A DNA stretch of 64,000 bases from Pseudoalteromonas sp. OOF1S-7 (GTDB lineage Bacteria > Pseudomonadota > Gammaproteobacteria > Enterobacterales > Alteromonadaceae), in contig NZ_JAKRFZ010000012.1 in assembly GCF_022347765.1 (NCBI RefSeq), forward strand, positions 1 through 64,000, given 5' to 3'. The translations under genes were made by a program, and so were the position numbers. The notes below the pieces were generated by a model, which was not told where the DNA came from, did not search any database, and saw nothing but the letters and a program-made list of their open reading frames with translations. This document shows positions 1-8,636 of this stretch, in pieces. Numbering within the stretch: position 1 is the first letter of the stretch; every line of letters begins with the position of its first letter.

Positions 1-903
1 CCATTGATAACGTATTTGTCCCGCATAACAGTCGCCTGCGAACAGATACCGGCGCAAGGCCGGTATGACGCTGAGAGCTGGCATGAACGCAATGTGTTTA
101 CTCTCAGCCTTGGCTGGTTTTTAGTTGCGAAGCGCTGACGCTTGGAATGACTCACTACTCACCGCAAACCTGACCCTGTTCACCTGTCATCCTGTGCTCG
201 ACACGGGATCTTGCCTCAGACTGCGCCATTGATAACGTATTTTTCCAGCCTTGCCGTCGTCTACAAACAGATACCGGCGTAAGGCCGGTATGACACAGAT
301 GAGATGGTTTGAATGCAATGTGTTTTATCTCAGCCCTGGCAGGTGTTTAGTTGCGAAGCGCAGACGCTTGGAATGACTCACAACGCACCGCAAGCCTGAC
401 CCTGTTCATCCGTCATCCCGTGCTCGACACGGGATCTGGCTTCAGACGGTTTGATTGATAACGTATTTGTTCAAGCATAACAGTAGACTGCAAGCAGATA
501 CCGGCGCAAGGCCGGTATGACACAGATGAGATGGTTTGAATGCAATGTGTTTTATCTCAGCCCTGGCAGGTGTTTAGTTGCGAAGCGCAGACGCTTAGAA
601 TGACTCACAACGCACCGCAAACCACACCCTTCTCACCCGTCATCCCGTGCTCGACACGGGATCTGTTTCAGACAGCGCCATTGATAACGTATTTGTCCCG
701 CATAACAGTCGCCTGCGAACAGATACCGGCGCAAGGCCGGTATGACGCTGAGAGCTGGCATGAACGCAATGTGTTTACTCTCAGCCTTGGCTGGTTTTTA
801 GTTGTGAAGCCCAGACGTTTAGAATGTCTCACAATACACCGCAAACCTGACTCTTTTCACCGGTCATCCCGTGCTCGACACGGGCTCTTGTTTCAGGCGA
901 CTT
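1..903. repeat. Four tandem 225-226 bp repeat units
   Basis: Units begin at about 1, 226, 452 and 678, each opening with a CCATTGATAACGTATTT-like stretch; a degraded fifth start is at about 901. Each unit carries two hairpins: ACCGGC-GCAA-GGCCGGT and ATCCCGTG-CTCGA-CACGGGAT. Unit 1 (first ~120 bases) and unit 4 are almost identical, while units 2 and 3 share a different internal segment, which suggests unit-by-unit duplication and exchange. The repeats are not coding; the open frame across 540-965 only reads through repeat sequence. The array probably continues left of the window. Function is unknown; REP/BIME-like intergenic repeats are the nearest analogy. Confidence 0.85.
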
Positions 904-978
904 CGTTGATGACGTATTGCGTGGTATCACCTTCGCCCTACCTCCCTCCATCTATTGCACGATAGTTGCTACAAAAAG

Positions 979-1350
979 TCACGGTCGCACAGTCAAAGTA
1001 ACCCCTAAGCCACAATCAAGCGTGATAGGTGTGCCGATAGGCGCTGACTCAGATGTTATCTCGCCGACAGATAAACGCTCAGTGTCCGTGTTTTGCTGAT
1101 AAGCGCTGCAGGCATAAATGACATACCAATGTGCGCCTTCGTGCCACAGTGCAGAGATAGTCGCCTGAAATGTTCGTTGTCCCACTTCGCCGCTGAATGA
1201 AGCCGACCCTTCTGATAACGACTTTATGCCACCTGGCCATTCAACGATCGCTGAAGGGTGTGAAGTACATGCCATTAAAGACAAAATGAGTGGTATCAGC
1301 AGGGAATATAGCAGTTTGTTTATCGGCACTATTGGTCTCTTTGTTTGCAT
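979..1350 (-). CDS. Small predicted lipoprotein, unknown function
   Basis: The 123-residue product starts with a basic segment and a hydrophobic stretch (about residues 13-27) ending in Leu-Met-Ala-Cys28, a good lipobox, so it should be a lipid-anchored periplasmic or outer-membrane protein. The mature part has no domain I recognise; it is Ser/Thr-rich and has two further cysteines that could pair. It is a single gene, convergent with the repeat array and divergent from the cluster that begins at 1607. A weak GAGCGG precedes the ATG at 1350. The signal sequence makes the gene call fairly sure; the role is unknown. Confidence 0.6.
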   Translation of the reverse strand: MQTKRPIVPINKLLYSLLIPLILSLMACTSHPSAIVEWPGGIKSLSEGSASFSGEVGQRTFQATISALWHEGAHWYVIYACSAYQQNTDTERLSVGEITSESAPIGTPITLDCGLGVTLTVRP

Positions 1351-1606
1351 AAGTGCCGCTCAAAATAACACAGAAAATCGTGCTTTTCCCGCTCGGAAAT
1401 AAGGCGGAGTTTACAGCCCAATGTTAAGCAAAAAACACCATGTTAATGGCCTTGAAACGGACTGTTTTATCATCAGTTAGAATAACCATTGCTCAGCCTT
1501 CATAGGGCTCTCGTAACCATTCATCACTTTTCCATAAGCGATTTTATCCAATACTTATAATAACTTGCAGGCCATCAAAGCAAAGCAACACAATGGGTGG
1601 CCGGAT
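1351..1606. promoter_or_regulatory. Divergent intergenic region with possible promoter for the 1.6-11.7 kb cluster
   Basis: A TATAAT hexamer lies at 1556-1561, about 45 bases before the ATG at 1607. No well-spaced -35 is visible (TTTTCC at 1528 is 22 bases away). If this -10 is used, the TTG at 1565 is too close to the start of transcription to be the start codon, which favours 1607. No operator was recognised. This is the only sizeable gap upstream of the eight-gene cluster, so its main promoter should be here. Confidence 0.35.
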
Positions 1607-2215
1607 ATGGAACAGCAATTTAAAGATCGCAGAGCAGAACTTTTGGTACAAAAAATGCGCCGTACCGAGCGCTTTATGCATCATCAGCGGCTTGAAAAGA
1701 CAGCGGTGTCATTTGGCGATGAGCAACTGGAATTTATCGAGCATGCAATGGTGGACGGACTGAACGAAGACACCATTCGCACCATTGAATTTCATCGCCG
1801 TTGTCTGGCGGCGGGAATAGACAATGGCCGTCATTATTGGTGCTTTAAACAGGGCGAGCAGCTGATTGGCATGTCTGGTTATCACTATCGCCTGTGGGAC
1901 CCAAAAAGCATCGTCTGGGGTGGCTGGTTTGTTGCTGATCAGGCTGTCTCGCCTCTGATAAAAATGGCCATGCTGCTCGATACCCTGAAGGTCTTGCTGG
2001 AAGAAACCAGTTATGAAGAGCTGTACATTGAGGTATTTGCCGACACCGAGCAGTCGAATATTCTTAATATTTATCACTCTTTACAGTTTACCGCGCTGGG
2101 CCGTTTTGAAAATTTTTATGGCCCCCAACAGGACATGGTGGTGATGAAGCTGGAGCTGGCTGAGGTGAGAGCATTATGGCTGAACACCACGCGACCACTT
2201 GAGCGGGTTCAGTAA
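1607..2215 (+). CDS. GNAT-family N-acetyltransferase
   Basis: The 202-residue protein has the pattern of a GNAT acetyltransferase: a central strand pair around a Gly-Met-Ser-Gly segment and a C-terminal Asn-Ile-Leu-Asn-Ile-Tyr-His block followed by Leu-Gln-Phe, as in the 'neighbour gets older, same fold' end of many GNATs. It would move an acetyl group from acetyl-CoA to an amine. ATG 1607 is preferred; an in-frame TTG lies at 1565. Its stop is one base before the next start at 2217, so it is the first gene of the tightly packed cluster and may acetylate an amino sugar or amine of the product. The substrate is inferred only. Confidence 0.65.
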   Translation: MEQQFKDRRAELLVQKMRRTERFMHHQRLEKTAVSFGDEQLEFIEHAMVDGLNEDTIRTIEFHRRCLAAGIDNGRHYWCFKQGEQLIGMSGYHYRLWDPKSIVWGGWFVADQAVSPLIKMAMLLDTLKVLLEETSYEELYIEVFADTEQSNILNIYHSLQFTALGRFENFYGPQQDMVVMKLELAEVRALWLNTTRPLERVQ

Positions 2216-2216
2216 T

Positions 2217-3305
2217 ATGTTACTGCTATATGTGGAATCCGGCGCTGGCTCACGGGCACTGGCTGAGGCTTTGGCAAGCCGTTTTCGCAAACAAGGCAAA
2301 GCGGTTGAGCTGATGTCAGTGTCCGAGTTATTGCCACAGTGGCTGTCTGACTTACTGTTTGGCCAGTATTACCAGTGGTGCATGTCGGGTAAGCAACATC
2401 ACAGTAAATTGTATGCCAGCCGCTGGTTTTATCCGTTTCTTTACCGATTGTTACCACTGTGGCTGGCACTTAAAGGCAATGACAAGCTGGATGAGGCCAA
2501 AGCGGTGATCCGCCGTCACAATCAGGTTGTGGCGTGTAGCTATTATGGCGCTTTTTTTGCCCGTTATTTTGCAAAACAGGCCGGGCACAAGATCGAAGTC
2601 AGCGGGGTGCTGGGAGACTATCAAATATCCAACGGCTGGCGAACTGTGCTCACTCAGTTGTTTGTTTCTCATCAGTACAGTCATCCCGTGCTGGACTGGC
2701 ATCGCGCCAGAGGGACCGAGATATTACCGCTGGGGATCCCCACAGAGGTAACGCCCGACTTAACAGCAACAAATGAGCAAAACAACGCGAACCTGAACAT
2801 GCTGCTTTGTGGCGGCGGCTGGGGACTGGGGATCTCCCCTGCAACGGTGGCTTTATTACTGGCGCAAAACCCATCAGGCACGGTGACGGTTATTTGCGGT
2901 CAGAACGAGGCGTTACAGCAGCAGTTGCAGGCACGTTTTGAACAACAGATTGCTCAGCAACAACTGCGGCTGGCCGGGTTTGTGTCGGATATGCAGCCCT
3001 ATTATGCCCAGGCCGACATCATCATCACGAAAGCGGGCGGCCTGACTTTAACCGAGGCGGCGCTGGCCAATACCTGCCTGATCATTCATGGCGCTTTACC
3101 CGGGCAAGAGCAGCACAATCGCGCGGTGTTTGTGGCGCAGGGCGCCGCGCTCAATGCCCACAGTGACGAGCAGCTCAGAGACTTGATCAGCCGCATTCAG
3201 GGATCAAGCACATTGCGCAGCCAAACCAGCATGAGAGCGGCCACATTGGTTAATGCCAATGCATCACAACAGATTTGTCATCATTTACTCGCAAGTAGCA
3301 AATAA
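2217..3305 (+). CDS. MGDG-synthase/MurG-like glycosyltransferase (GT28 type)
   Basis: The product is 362 residues. The N-terminus (Leu-Leu-Leu-Tyr-Val-Glu-Ser-Gly-Ala-Gly-Ser) matches the nucleotide-fold start of monogalactosyldiacylglycerol synthases. The C-terminal half has a Gly-Gly-Gly-Trp-Gly loop, a Cys-Gly-Gln-Asn segment and the typical Thr-Lys-Ala-Gly-Gly-Leu-Thr-Leu-Thr-Glu-Ala sugar-nucleotide site of the MurG/MGDG superfamily. Such enzymes move a sugar from a UDP-sugar to a lipid acceptor at the inner face of the membrane. ATG 2217 sits one base after the previous stop. In this cluster it may glycosylate a lipid or lipid-linked intermediate; the acceptor is unknown. Confidence 0.75.
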   Translation: MLLLYVESGAGSRALAEALASRFRKQGKAVELMSVSELLPQWLSDLLFGQYYQWCMSGKQHHSKLYASRWFYPFLYRLLPLWLALKGNDKLDEAKAVIRRHNQVVACSYYGAFFARYFAKQAGHKIEVSGVLGDYQISNGWRTVLTQLFVSHQYSHPVLDWHRARGTEILPLGIPTEVTPDLTATNEQNNANLNMLLCGGGWGLGISPATVALLLAQNPSGTVTVICGQNEALQQQLQARFEQQIAQQQLRLAGFVSDMQPYYAQADIIITKAGGLTLTEAALANTCLIIHGALPGQEQHNRAVFVAQGAALNAHSDEQLRDLISRIQGSSTLRSQTSMRAATLVNANASQQICHHLLASSK

Positions 3306-3322
3306 TATTGTAGGAGTCGAAT

Positions 3323-4495
3323 ATGTGGACTAAGAAAGCCACGCAACTGGCAGTCAGCGAATTACCGCAGGCGCATCAGAACTTTATGGCCAGAAACCCA
3401 GGGTTTACTGCCCACCATCAGGCCAGCACCGAGCGCGTGGCGAACGCCCTCAGACGCTATGCCGCGAGCGGAAAAATTGAAGCCGAGAACATCTGCAAAC
3501 TGGTAATTAAAATGACCAGCAGCTGCAACTTGCGTTGCGAGCAGTGTTTCCAGTGGCGTGAAACCGGTTTTCACCATGGCCTGGATCCCACGGCCATTCC
3601 GTATGAACAGAGCGGTCATCTATTTGATTTTGTTGAGCGTCAGCGCTGCGACATCATATTGACCGGGGGAGAACCCACTTTACACCCTGATTTTCCCAAG
3701 TTCCTCAGCCGTCTGGCAGAAGCCGGGTGCTTTATTTATATCTGCACCAATGGCCTGATGATCAAGCGTCACTTTGAGGTGCTGAGTAAGTATCACGATC
3801 AGCTGGCCTTTTTGATTTCCATCGACGGACCAAAAGACATCCATGACTCGATCCGGGGCAAAGGTACCTACAACAAAACCATGGCCGGTATTAAGCTGCT
3901 GGCAGATGGCAAAAAAGAGGGCAAGCAGTGGCTGATCGGGGTAGAAAACACCATGATGGCCAAAAATCTCGACCGGGCCACTGAGCTGCTGAATGAGTGT
4001 GAGCAGGCGGGCGTAGACTGGATGATCTACAACCATCTGTGGGTCGTGGATATGATGGCGCGCAGCGAATACCACCGCTTTTGTGAAGACTATGACACGG
4101 TGCCTAATTCTTATACTGGCTTCGATATGGGCGATTTTCGCCCGGATTATATCGAGCAGGTGATAGACACCATAGAAAAACTGCGTGCCTATCCGGCCCA
4201 GATCCCCGTATTGTTCGGGCCGGATTATGACGCAGACGAAATTCGTCAGTACTATCGCGGCAAAATGCCGGCACGGCCACATTATCTCAAAATGGGCGTG
4301 AAACTGGATGTTGATATCGGCGGCAAACTGGTGATGACCAAGCAGTTCCCTGATCTGGTCTTTGGTAATGTGCTGGATACGCCTATTGAGGAACTCATTG
4401 CGTCTGAGCCCTATCAGCGTGCCGCCGAGACCATGCGTCAGAAAAGCCTTAAAGTGCTCAACGCCTGCCCTGATGCACATAACTTTTTGCTGTAG
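3323..4495 (+). CDS. Radical SAM enzyme
   Basis: The 390-residue protein carries the radical SAM cluster motif CxxxCxxC at Cys68, Cys72 and Cys75, followed by Thr-Gly-Gly-Glu-Pro (114-118), which contacts the SAM amino group. About 60 residues precede the cluster domain. A full SPASM set is not visible: the C-terminal tail has only one clear cysteine, although it keeps a SPASM-like Gly-Asn-Val segment. AGGAG stands 6 bases before the ATG. It lies between two glycosyltransferase genes in the cluster, so a sugar, lipid or amino-acid modification is plausible, but the reaction cannot be told from sequence. Confidence 0.8.
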   Translation: MWTKKATQLAVSELPQAHQNFMARNPGFTAHHQASTERVANALRRYAASGKIEAENICKLVIKMTSSCNLRCEQCFQWRETGFHHGLDPTAIPYEQSGHLFDFVERQRCDIILTGGEPTLHPDFPKFLSRLAEAGCFIYICTNGLMIKRHFEVLSKYHDQLAFLISIDGPKDIHDSIRGKGTYNKTMAGIKLLADGKKEGKQWLIGVENTMMAKNLDRATELLNECEQAGVDWMIYNHLWVVDMMARSEYHRFCEDYDTVPNSYTGFDMGDFRPDYIEQVIDTIEKLRAYPAQIPVLFGPDYDADEIRQYYRGKMPARPHYLKMGVKLDVDIGGKLVMTKQFPDLVFGNVLDTPIEELIASEPYQRAAETMRQKSLKVLNACPDAHNFLL

Positions 4496-4503
4496 AGGTG
4501 TGT

Positions 4504-5187
4504 ATGTTGTCCGTGATTTTGCCGGCTCACAATGAAGCAAAAACATTAGCAATTACCTTGCCGCGATTGGTTGAGCAGTTGCCTTTGGATGCTGAGCTGA
4601 TCGTGGTCTGTGATTCCTGCTCGGATGCAACTGTACAGGTCGCGAGGGCCTACACTGAGCAAGTATTCACTATCTCAGCAGGCAGTGCCGCTGCAGCGCG
4701 TAATTATGGCGCTGCACAGGCTAGTGGCAGCATGCTGTTGTTTCTCGATGCTGATACCGTGTGTAGCGCACAGCTACCAGCGCAGGTTGCTCAGTTTGCA
4801 AAACACAGTCACAGCGCTGTGTATGGCACCGCGCCGCTAAAAAGTGACAGCGGCCACTGGCTCGGTCGGTTTGTTGCGGCCGATATCAACCGCTTTAATC
4901 GGCGCCATTTGAGCATGGGCGGTAATTGTTTTATATCGGCCGATTTGTTTAAAGTGGTGGGAGGCTTCAACACGGACTTATTGCGTGGTGAAGATACCGA
5001 CCTGGGCGTGCGCTGTCAGCGTCAGGGCGGTCATTATCAATGGCTTGGGCACTGTCATTTTGTCCACAATGAGCGCAAATTCCGCACCCATGGTTATTTG
5101 CGGTACTACGGCTCTTTGTTGCTCGGTGGCGTGTTATGGCAGCTTTCACCTCGTTTGTATGCCCGCAGTCTGGGAGGACAAGCATGA
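4504..5187 (+). CDS. Family 2 glycosyltransferase
   Basis: The 227-residue protein opens with Val-Ile-Leu-Pro-Ala-His-Asn-Glu, the GT2 nucleotide-binding start, has a Leu-Asp-Ala-Asp (DxD-type) metal site near residue 80 and an Arg-Gly-Glu-Asp-Thr-Asp acid/base motif near 165. It is soluble apart from a short hydrophobic C-terminus. GT2 enzymes transfer a sugar from a nucleotide sugar with inversion. A GTG at 4498 is an alternative start, but AGAGGTG upstream fits ATG 4504. Its TGA overlaps the ATG of the exporter gene (ATGA), so the two are translationally coupled. Confidence 0.8.
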   Translation: MLSVILPAHNEAKTLAITLPRLVEQLPLDAELIVVCDSCSDATVQVARAYTEQVFTISAGSAAAARNYGAAQASGSMLLFLDADTVCSAQLPAQVAQFAKHSHSAVYGTAPLKSDSGHWLGRFVAADINRFNRRHLSMGGNCFISADLFKVVGGFNTDLLRGEDTDLGVRCQRQGGHYQWLGHCHFVHNERKFRTHGYLRYYGSLLLGGVLWQLSPRLYARSLGGQA

Positions 5188-6806
5188 TAGAAAAATGCCG
5201 AGCCCTGTGGCGGGTGCTGTCGCTCAAACTGGTTTTATTGAGCAGCTTAAGCGCCTGCACCACCATTTTGATCCTGCACACTTTCACTATGGCACTGCAA
5301 CTGGATAGCAGCAATCCGGCCAATCTGGTTCAGGGGGCTGTGTGGTTCTCTGTGGCATTTGTTGGCTTTGTGGTGGTGCAGCTGGTTTTTCAGCGCAGCG
5401 TGATCCGGCTGACCGAAACCACCATTAAGACCGTGCGGCTGGATATTTTGGATGCGGTACGCCAAGCCCGGTTACAGATGATAGAGCAGTTTGGCCAGGA
5501 GCGGATCCTCTCGGCGATTGCGTATGATGCCAACACACTTAGCCAGCTGAATCAGTTCGTCGCGCTGAGTGTGGGCCACTTGTTCACCGTGATTGCGGCA
5601 TTGATATACATGTTTGTGATTGCTCCTTTGGGCGCATTACTGGCGTTGGGGCTGATAGCACTGGCGGTGACGGCCTATTGTTTGCGCTTCGGGCGCATTC
5701 ATCAGGGGTATGAGCGCGCAAGAGAAGCCGAAAACAGCTTTTTTACTCATCTGCACGACCTGCTGATGGGGATCCGCGAAGTGAAACAAAACGCGCTGCG
5801 CAATAACAGTCTGTATGAACAGCACCTGAGCCGCGATGCCACCGCCGTTCAGCACAACAAAATTATGGCCGAATGTCGCTTTGCCCATAATCAGCTGATG
5901 CTGATGGCCGCACTTTATCTATTGGCGGCAGTGGCGGTATTTGTCGCGCCGTTGTGGTTTGCCTTATCGCCTCAGCAGAGTATCAGCTTTGTGATCATCA
6001 CTTTGTTTATGGTGAGCCCGTTTCACAGCAGCATGGAGTTATTTCGGGTGCTCAGCCAGCTACAGGTGTCGCAACACAAGCTGGCCGAAATCAAACAACT
6101 GGCCAGCGAGGCCGGGGAGCAGGGCGTTGCGTCATCAGCGGTGTCGTTTACACAGCAGCTGACGCTGCAAAAGCTGATGTTTGAATATGACCAAGGGTTT
6201 ACGGTCGGGCCCATTAATCTTGAAGTGAACCAGGGCGATATCGTGTTTATCTCCGGCGGCAATGGCTCTGGTAAAACCACCTTTATGCGGTTGCTGAGTG
6301 GACTATACGCACCGCAAAGCGGTCAGGTCTGGCTTGATAATCGTCCGCTTGAGGCGGATCAGCTAATCGCTTATCGCCAGCTTTTTGCCGGTATTTCGGC
6401 CGACAGTGTGGTCTTTGCAAATCGCTATGGTCAGCCGATGGGCGAGGCGCAAGTCAATCAATGGCTGGACAAACTTGCGCTGAGCGACAAAGTGCAGTTG
6501 CGCGACGGTCGCTTTACTAATACCCGATTGTCGACGGGCCAGCTAAAACGCCTGGCCATGGTGCAGGCGCTGATGGAAGAGCGACCCATCCTGGTACTGG
6601 ATGAGTTTGCCGCCAACATCGACCCGCAAAGCCGTCAGGTGTTTTACCGCCAGTGGTTACCCACACTCAAAGAAATGGGTAAAACCCTGTTCGTGATCAC
6701 CCATGATGAGGCTTACTTTGATTGTTGTGACAGCCATTACCTGATGCGTGATGGTCAGCTTCACCCTTATCCGGCACAGCCGCTGTCGCTGGTCAAATCC
6801 CACTAA
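5184..6806 (+). CDS. Cyclic-peptide-type ABC exporter (fused membrane and ATPase domains)
   Basis: The 540-residue protein has about six membrane helices in residues 10-300 and one ATPase domain at about 330-530. Visible motifs are Walker A Gly-Gly-Asn-Gly-Ser-Gly-Lys-Thr-Thr, the unusual signature Leu-Ser-Thr-Gly-Gln, Walker B Ile-Leu-Val-Leu-Asp-Glu and the switch histidine in Ile-Thr-His-Asp. Length and the LSTGQ signature fit the SyrD/PvdE cyclic-peptide exporter family, half-transporters that dimerise and move peptides or siderophore precursors across the inner membrane. The start at 5184 overlaps the previous stop; a longer frame to 5136 would overlap 50 bases. It most likely exports the cluster product. 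Confidence 0.85.
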   Translation: MIEKCRALWRVLSLKLVLLSSLSACTTILILHTFTMALQLDSSNPANLVQGAVWFSVAFVGFVVVQLVFQRSVIRLTETTIKTVRLDILDAVRQARLQMIEQFGQERILSAIAYDANTLSQLNQFVALSVGHLFTVIAALIYMFVIAPLGALLALGLIALAVTAYCLRFGRIHQGYERAREAENSFFTHLHDLLMGIREVKQNALRNNSLYEQHLSRDATAVQHNKIMAECRFAHNQLMLMAALYLLAAVAVFVAPLWFALSPQQSISFVIITLFMVSPFHSSMELFRVLSQLQVSQHKLAEIKQLASEAGEQGVASSAVSFTQQLTLQKLMFEYDQGFTVGPINLEVNQGDIVFISGGNGSGKTTFMRLLSGLYAPQSGQVWLDNRPLEADQLIAYRQLFAGISADSVVFANRYGQPMGEAQVNQWLDKLALSDKVQLRDGRFTNTRLSTGQLKRLAMVQALMEERPILVLDEFAANIDPQSRQVFYRQWLPTLKEMGKTLFVITHDEAYFDCCDSHYLMRDGQLHPYPAQPLSLVKSH

Positions 6807-6816
6807 GGAGCGTGCG

Positions 6817-7920
6817 ATGAAAGATTATCAGTTAACCTGGCTGGCACAGCGGGTAACCACTCAAACGACGGCAGTCTTAGTGCCCTTTTATAACGAGGCG
6901 GGCGATAAAACACACTTTGCCGAGCGCCTGGCTTACTTTGATGGGCTGGCAGCGCGCCATCCTGAGCTGGATATTATCCTGATTGATGATGGCTCTACCG
7001 ATCAGCCTTTTGCGGCGGATACTGAAAAGCTGACCCATCTTAGCCTCAGCAGGGTAACGCCCAATGGCCAAAAGATAGGGGCGCTTTATACCCAAATCAA
7101 AGCTTTGCCGCATCAGTATATTATTTTCACCGACTTTGATACTGAACTTCAGGGTCTGGATAACCTGCCTGAGATACATGGTAAATTGGCAGCAGACTCG
7201 GCCTCTATGGGGTGTTATTTCAGCATGCGCCCCACAGAAGGAAATACACCCGCAGTGCAGTTTCAGATGCTGGAATATGCGCTGGAGCGAGCCAGTTATC
7301 AGTTCAGCAAGAATGAGGGCAGTGTGCCCATTATGCCCGGTGCGGGCTGCTTGTATAAACGGCCAATCATAGAGGCGCTGCTGTCTCGCCACAGCGGGCT
7401 GCGCAGTGGTGAAGACAGAGAAACCTGTTTGCTGGGTCTGGAGCTGGGTTACACCGTGTTTTACGCGCCGCAAATACAAGCGCTGACCCAGCCGCCACAA
7501 ACCTTCCGTGCTCTGTTGCAGCAGCGCCGTCGCTGGTCGCAGGGGTTTGTCGAAGTGGCGCTGCATAAAGCGGCGTTTTATCGCAATCAGATGGCTGAGA
7601 AAACCGTATTAGGATTGCGCCACCGCATCGACATGATCTCTGTGAGCATCTTTTTATTAATGCCGCTGCTGTTGCTGATGGCGTTTTTGATTAGCAGTAC
7701 TGTCGGCGTGGCGCTGGTGCTGGCGTGGACGGCGCTGGGTTTTGTTGAAACCTTTTGGCTGTACAGTAAAGCCCGCGATGAGTTTCGTACCATTCCAAAT
7801 CACAAACTTAAGCTGTGTCTTATTCCGTTTGCCCGTGTGCTGCTGGAAGTACCAACCTGGTGGCGGGTGATTGGACGAGTCTGTCTGAACAAATTACAAG
7901 GGAAAGGAGCGTGCGCATGA
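6817..7920 (+). CDS. Membrane-anchored family 2 glycosyltransferase
   Basis: The 367-residue product has a GT2 core: Leu-Val-Pro-Phe-Tyr-Asn-Glu near the start, Ile-Leu-Ile-Asp-Asp-Gly-Ser-Thr-Asp near 60, Asp-Phe-Asp-Thr (DxD), a Ser-Gly-Glu-Asp-Arg-Glu motif and Gln-Arg-Arg-Arg-Trp (the QxxRW of processive or lipid-linked GT2 enzymes). Two or three hydrophobic segments follow at about 270-320. It therefore probably works at the cytoplasmic face of the inner membrane on a lipid-linked acceptor. AAGGAG precedes ATG 6817, ten bases after the exporter stop. Its TGA overlaps the next ATG. Confidence 0.82.
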   Translation: MKDYQLTWLAQRVTTQTTAVLVPFYNEAGDKTHFAERLAYFDGLAARHPELDIILIDDGSTDQPFAADTEKLTHLSLSRVTPNGQKIGALYTQIKALPHQYIIFTDFDTELQGLDNLPEIHGKLAADSASMGCYFSMRPTEGNTPAVQFQMLEYALERASYQFSKNEGSVPIMPGAGCLYKRPIIEALLSRHSGLRSGEDRETCLLGLELGYTVFYAPQIQALTQPPQTFRALLQQRRRWSQGFVEVALHKAAFYRNQMAEKTVLGLRHRIDMISVSIFLLMPLLLLMAFLISSTVGVALVLAWTALGFVETFWLYSKARDEFRTIPNHKLKLCLIPFARVLLEVPTWWRVIGRVCLNKLQGKGACA

Positions 7921-8636
7921 ACAAGTACTTTACAGCTCAAACCGGTAACCCGTTTATTGCGGGAAACTATCGCCGGGTGCACAGCCTGGGGATGGATTGC
8001 CGGCCTCGTCATTTAACCCGGCAGCTGGAATTAGGCTGTCGGCGTGGGCCTTTTGACTGGATCGGCGGCCGTTCGGTGGCTGACCTTAACCGAGCGCTGC
8101 AAACGCGGTGTAAAGAGGTGCTGTTACTTAAGAACCTGGAACCGTATGAGCCTGATTGCAGGGAATACCGCAAGTATGCCGACCGTTCAGCCGGTTTCCT
8201 CACTGCCCATGACTTTGCGGTTGAAAACCATGATCTGGTGCGGGAGTACCCGGCATTTCGGGAAAAGTTTGACGGCATTTGCACTCGCTTCTTTTCTGAG
8301 CTGGCAGAACTCGACAGTGTGTTGTTCTTTTTGAGTGTGGCCCTGGAAGAAAATGCTGACTGGCAGTTTGAAACACCCAAAGAGATCCTGGCAAACACGC
8401 TGACATTAAAAACCACGCTTGAGCAGCTGTGCCCCAACGCCAGGGTTGGCCTGCTGGTGGCGACCTTTCATGACGAGTTGGTTGAGCACAGCCGGCCTGG
8501 ACTGGCGTTTACCCGTAAGTATACTTTTGATAATAGTGAGCCCTGGATGGAAGGCCAGGAACTCGCACACTGGCGCAATATGCTGGTGGGCGTGAATGGT
8601 TATACCGGAGTGACTCCACAGGGGGAGTCAGCATGA
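7917..8636 (+). CDS. DUF1796 putative papain-like cysteine peptidase
   Basis: The 239-residue protein shows the DUF1796 signature Ser-Leu-Gly-Met-Asp-Cys followed about 20 residues later by Gly-Pro-Phe-Asp-Trp. The cysteine in this opening motif is the proposed nucleophile of the papain-like fold; a Phe-His-Asp-Glu segment late in the protein could supply the histidine. The family is found in polysaccharide and natural-product loci and is poorly characterised. ATG 7917 overlaps the upstream stop and its own TGA overlaps the NRPS start (both ATGA). There is no thioesterase in the NRPS, so a role in product release or amide exchange is possible; this is inference. Confidence 0.7.
   Translation: MNKYFTAQTGNPFIAGNYRRVHSLGMDCRPRHLTRQLELGCRRGPFDWIGGRSVADLNRALQTRCKEVLLLKNLEPYEPDCREYRKYADRSAGFLTAHDFAVENHDLVREYPAFREKFDGICTRFFSELAELDSVLFFLSVALEENADWQFETPKEILANTLTLKTTLEQLCPNARVGLLVATFHDELVEHSRPGLAFTRKYTFDNSEPWMEGQELAHWRNMLVGVNGYTGVTPQGESA

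Noticed and set aside
540-965. 141-codon open frame over the repeat array
   Set aside because: It only reads through repeat units and hairpins; composition is not protein-like and no ribosome site is present.
3680-4552. 290-codon minus-strand frame
   Set aside because: It lies wholly opposite the radical SAM gene, which has the catalytic motifs; it is a shadow frame.
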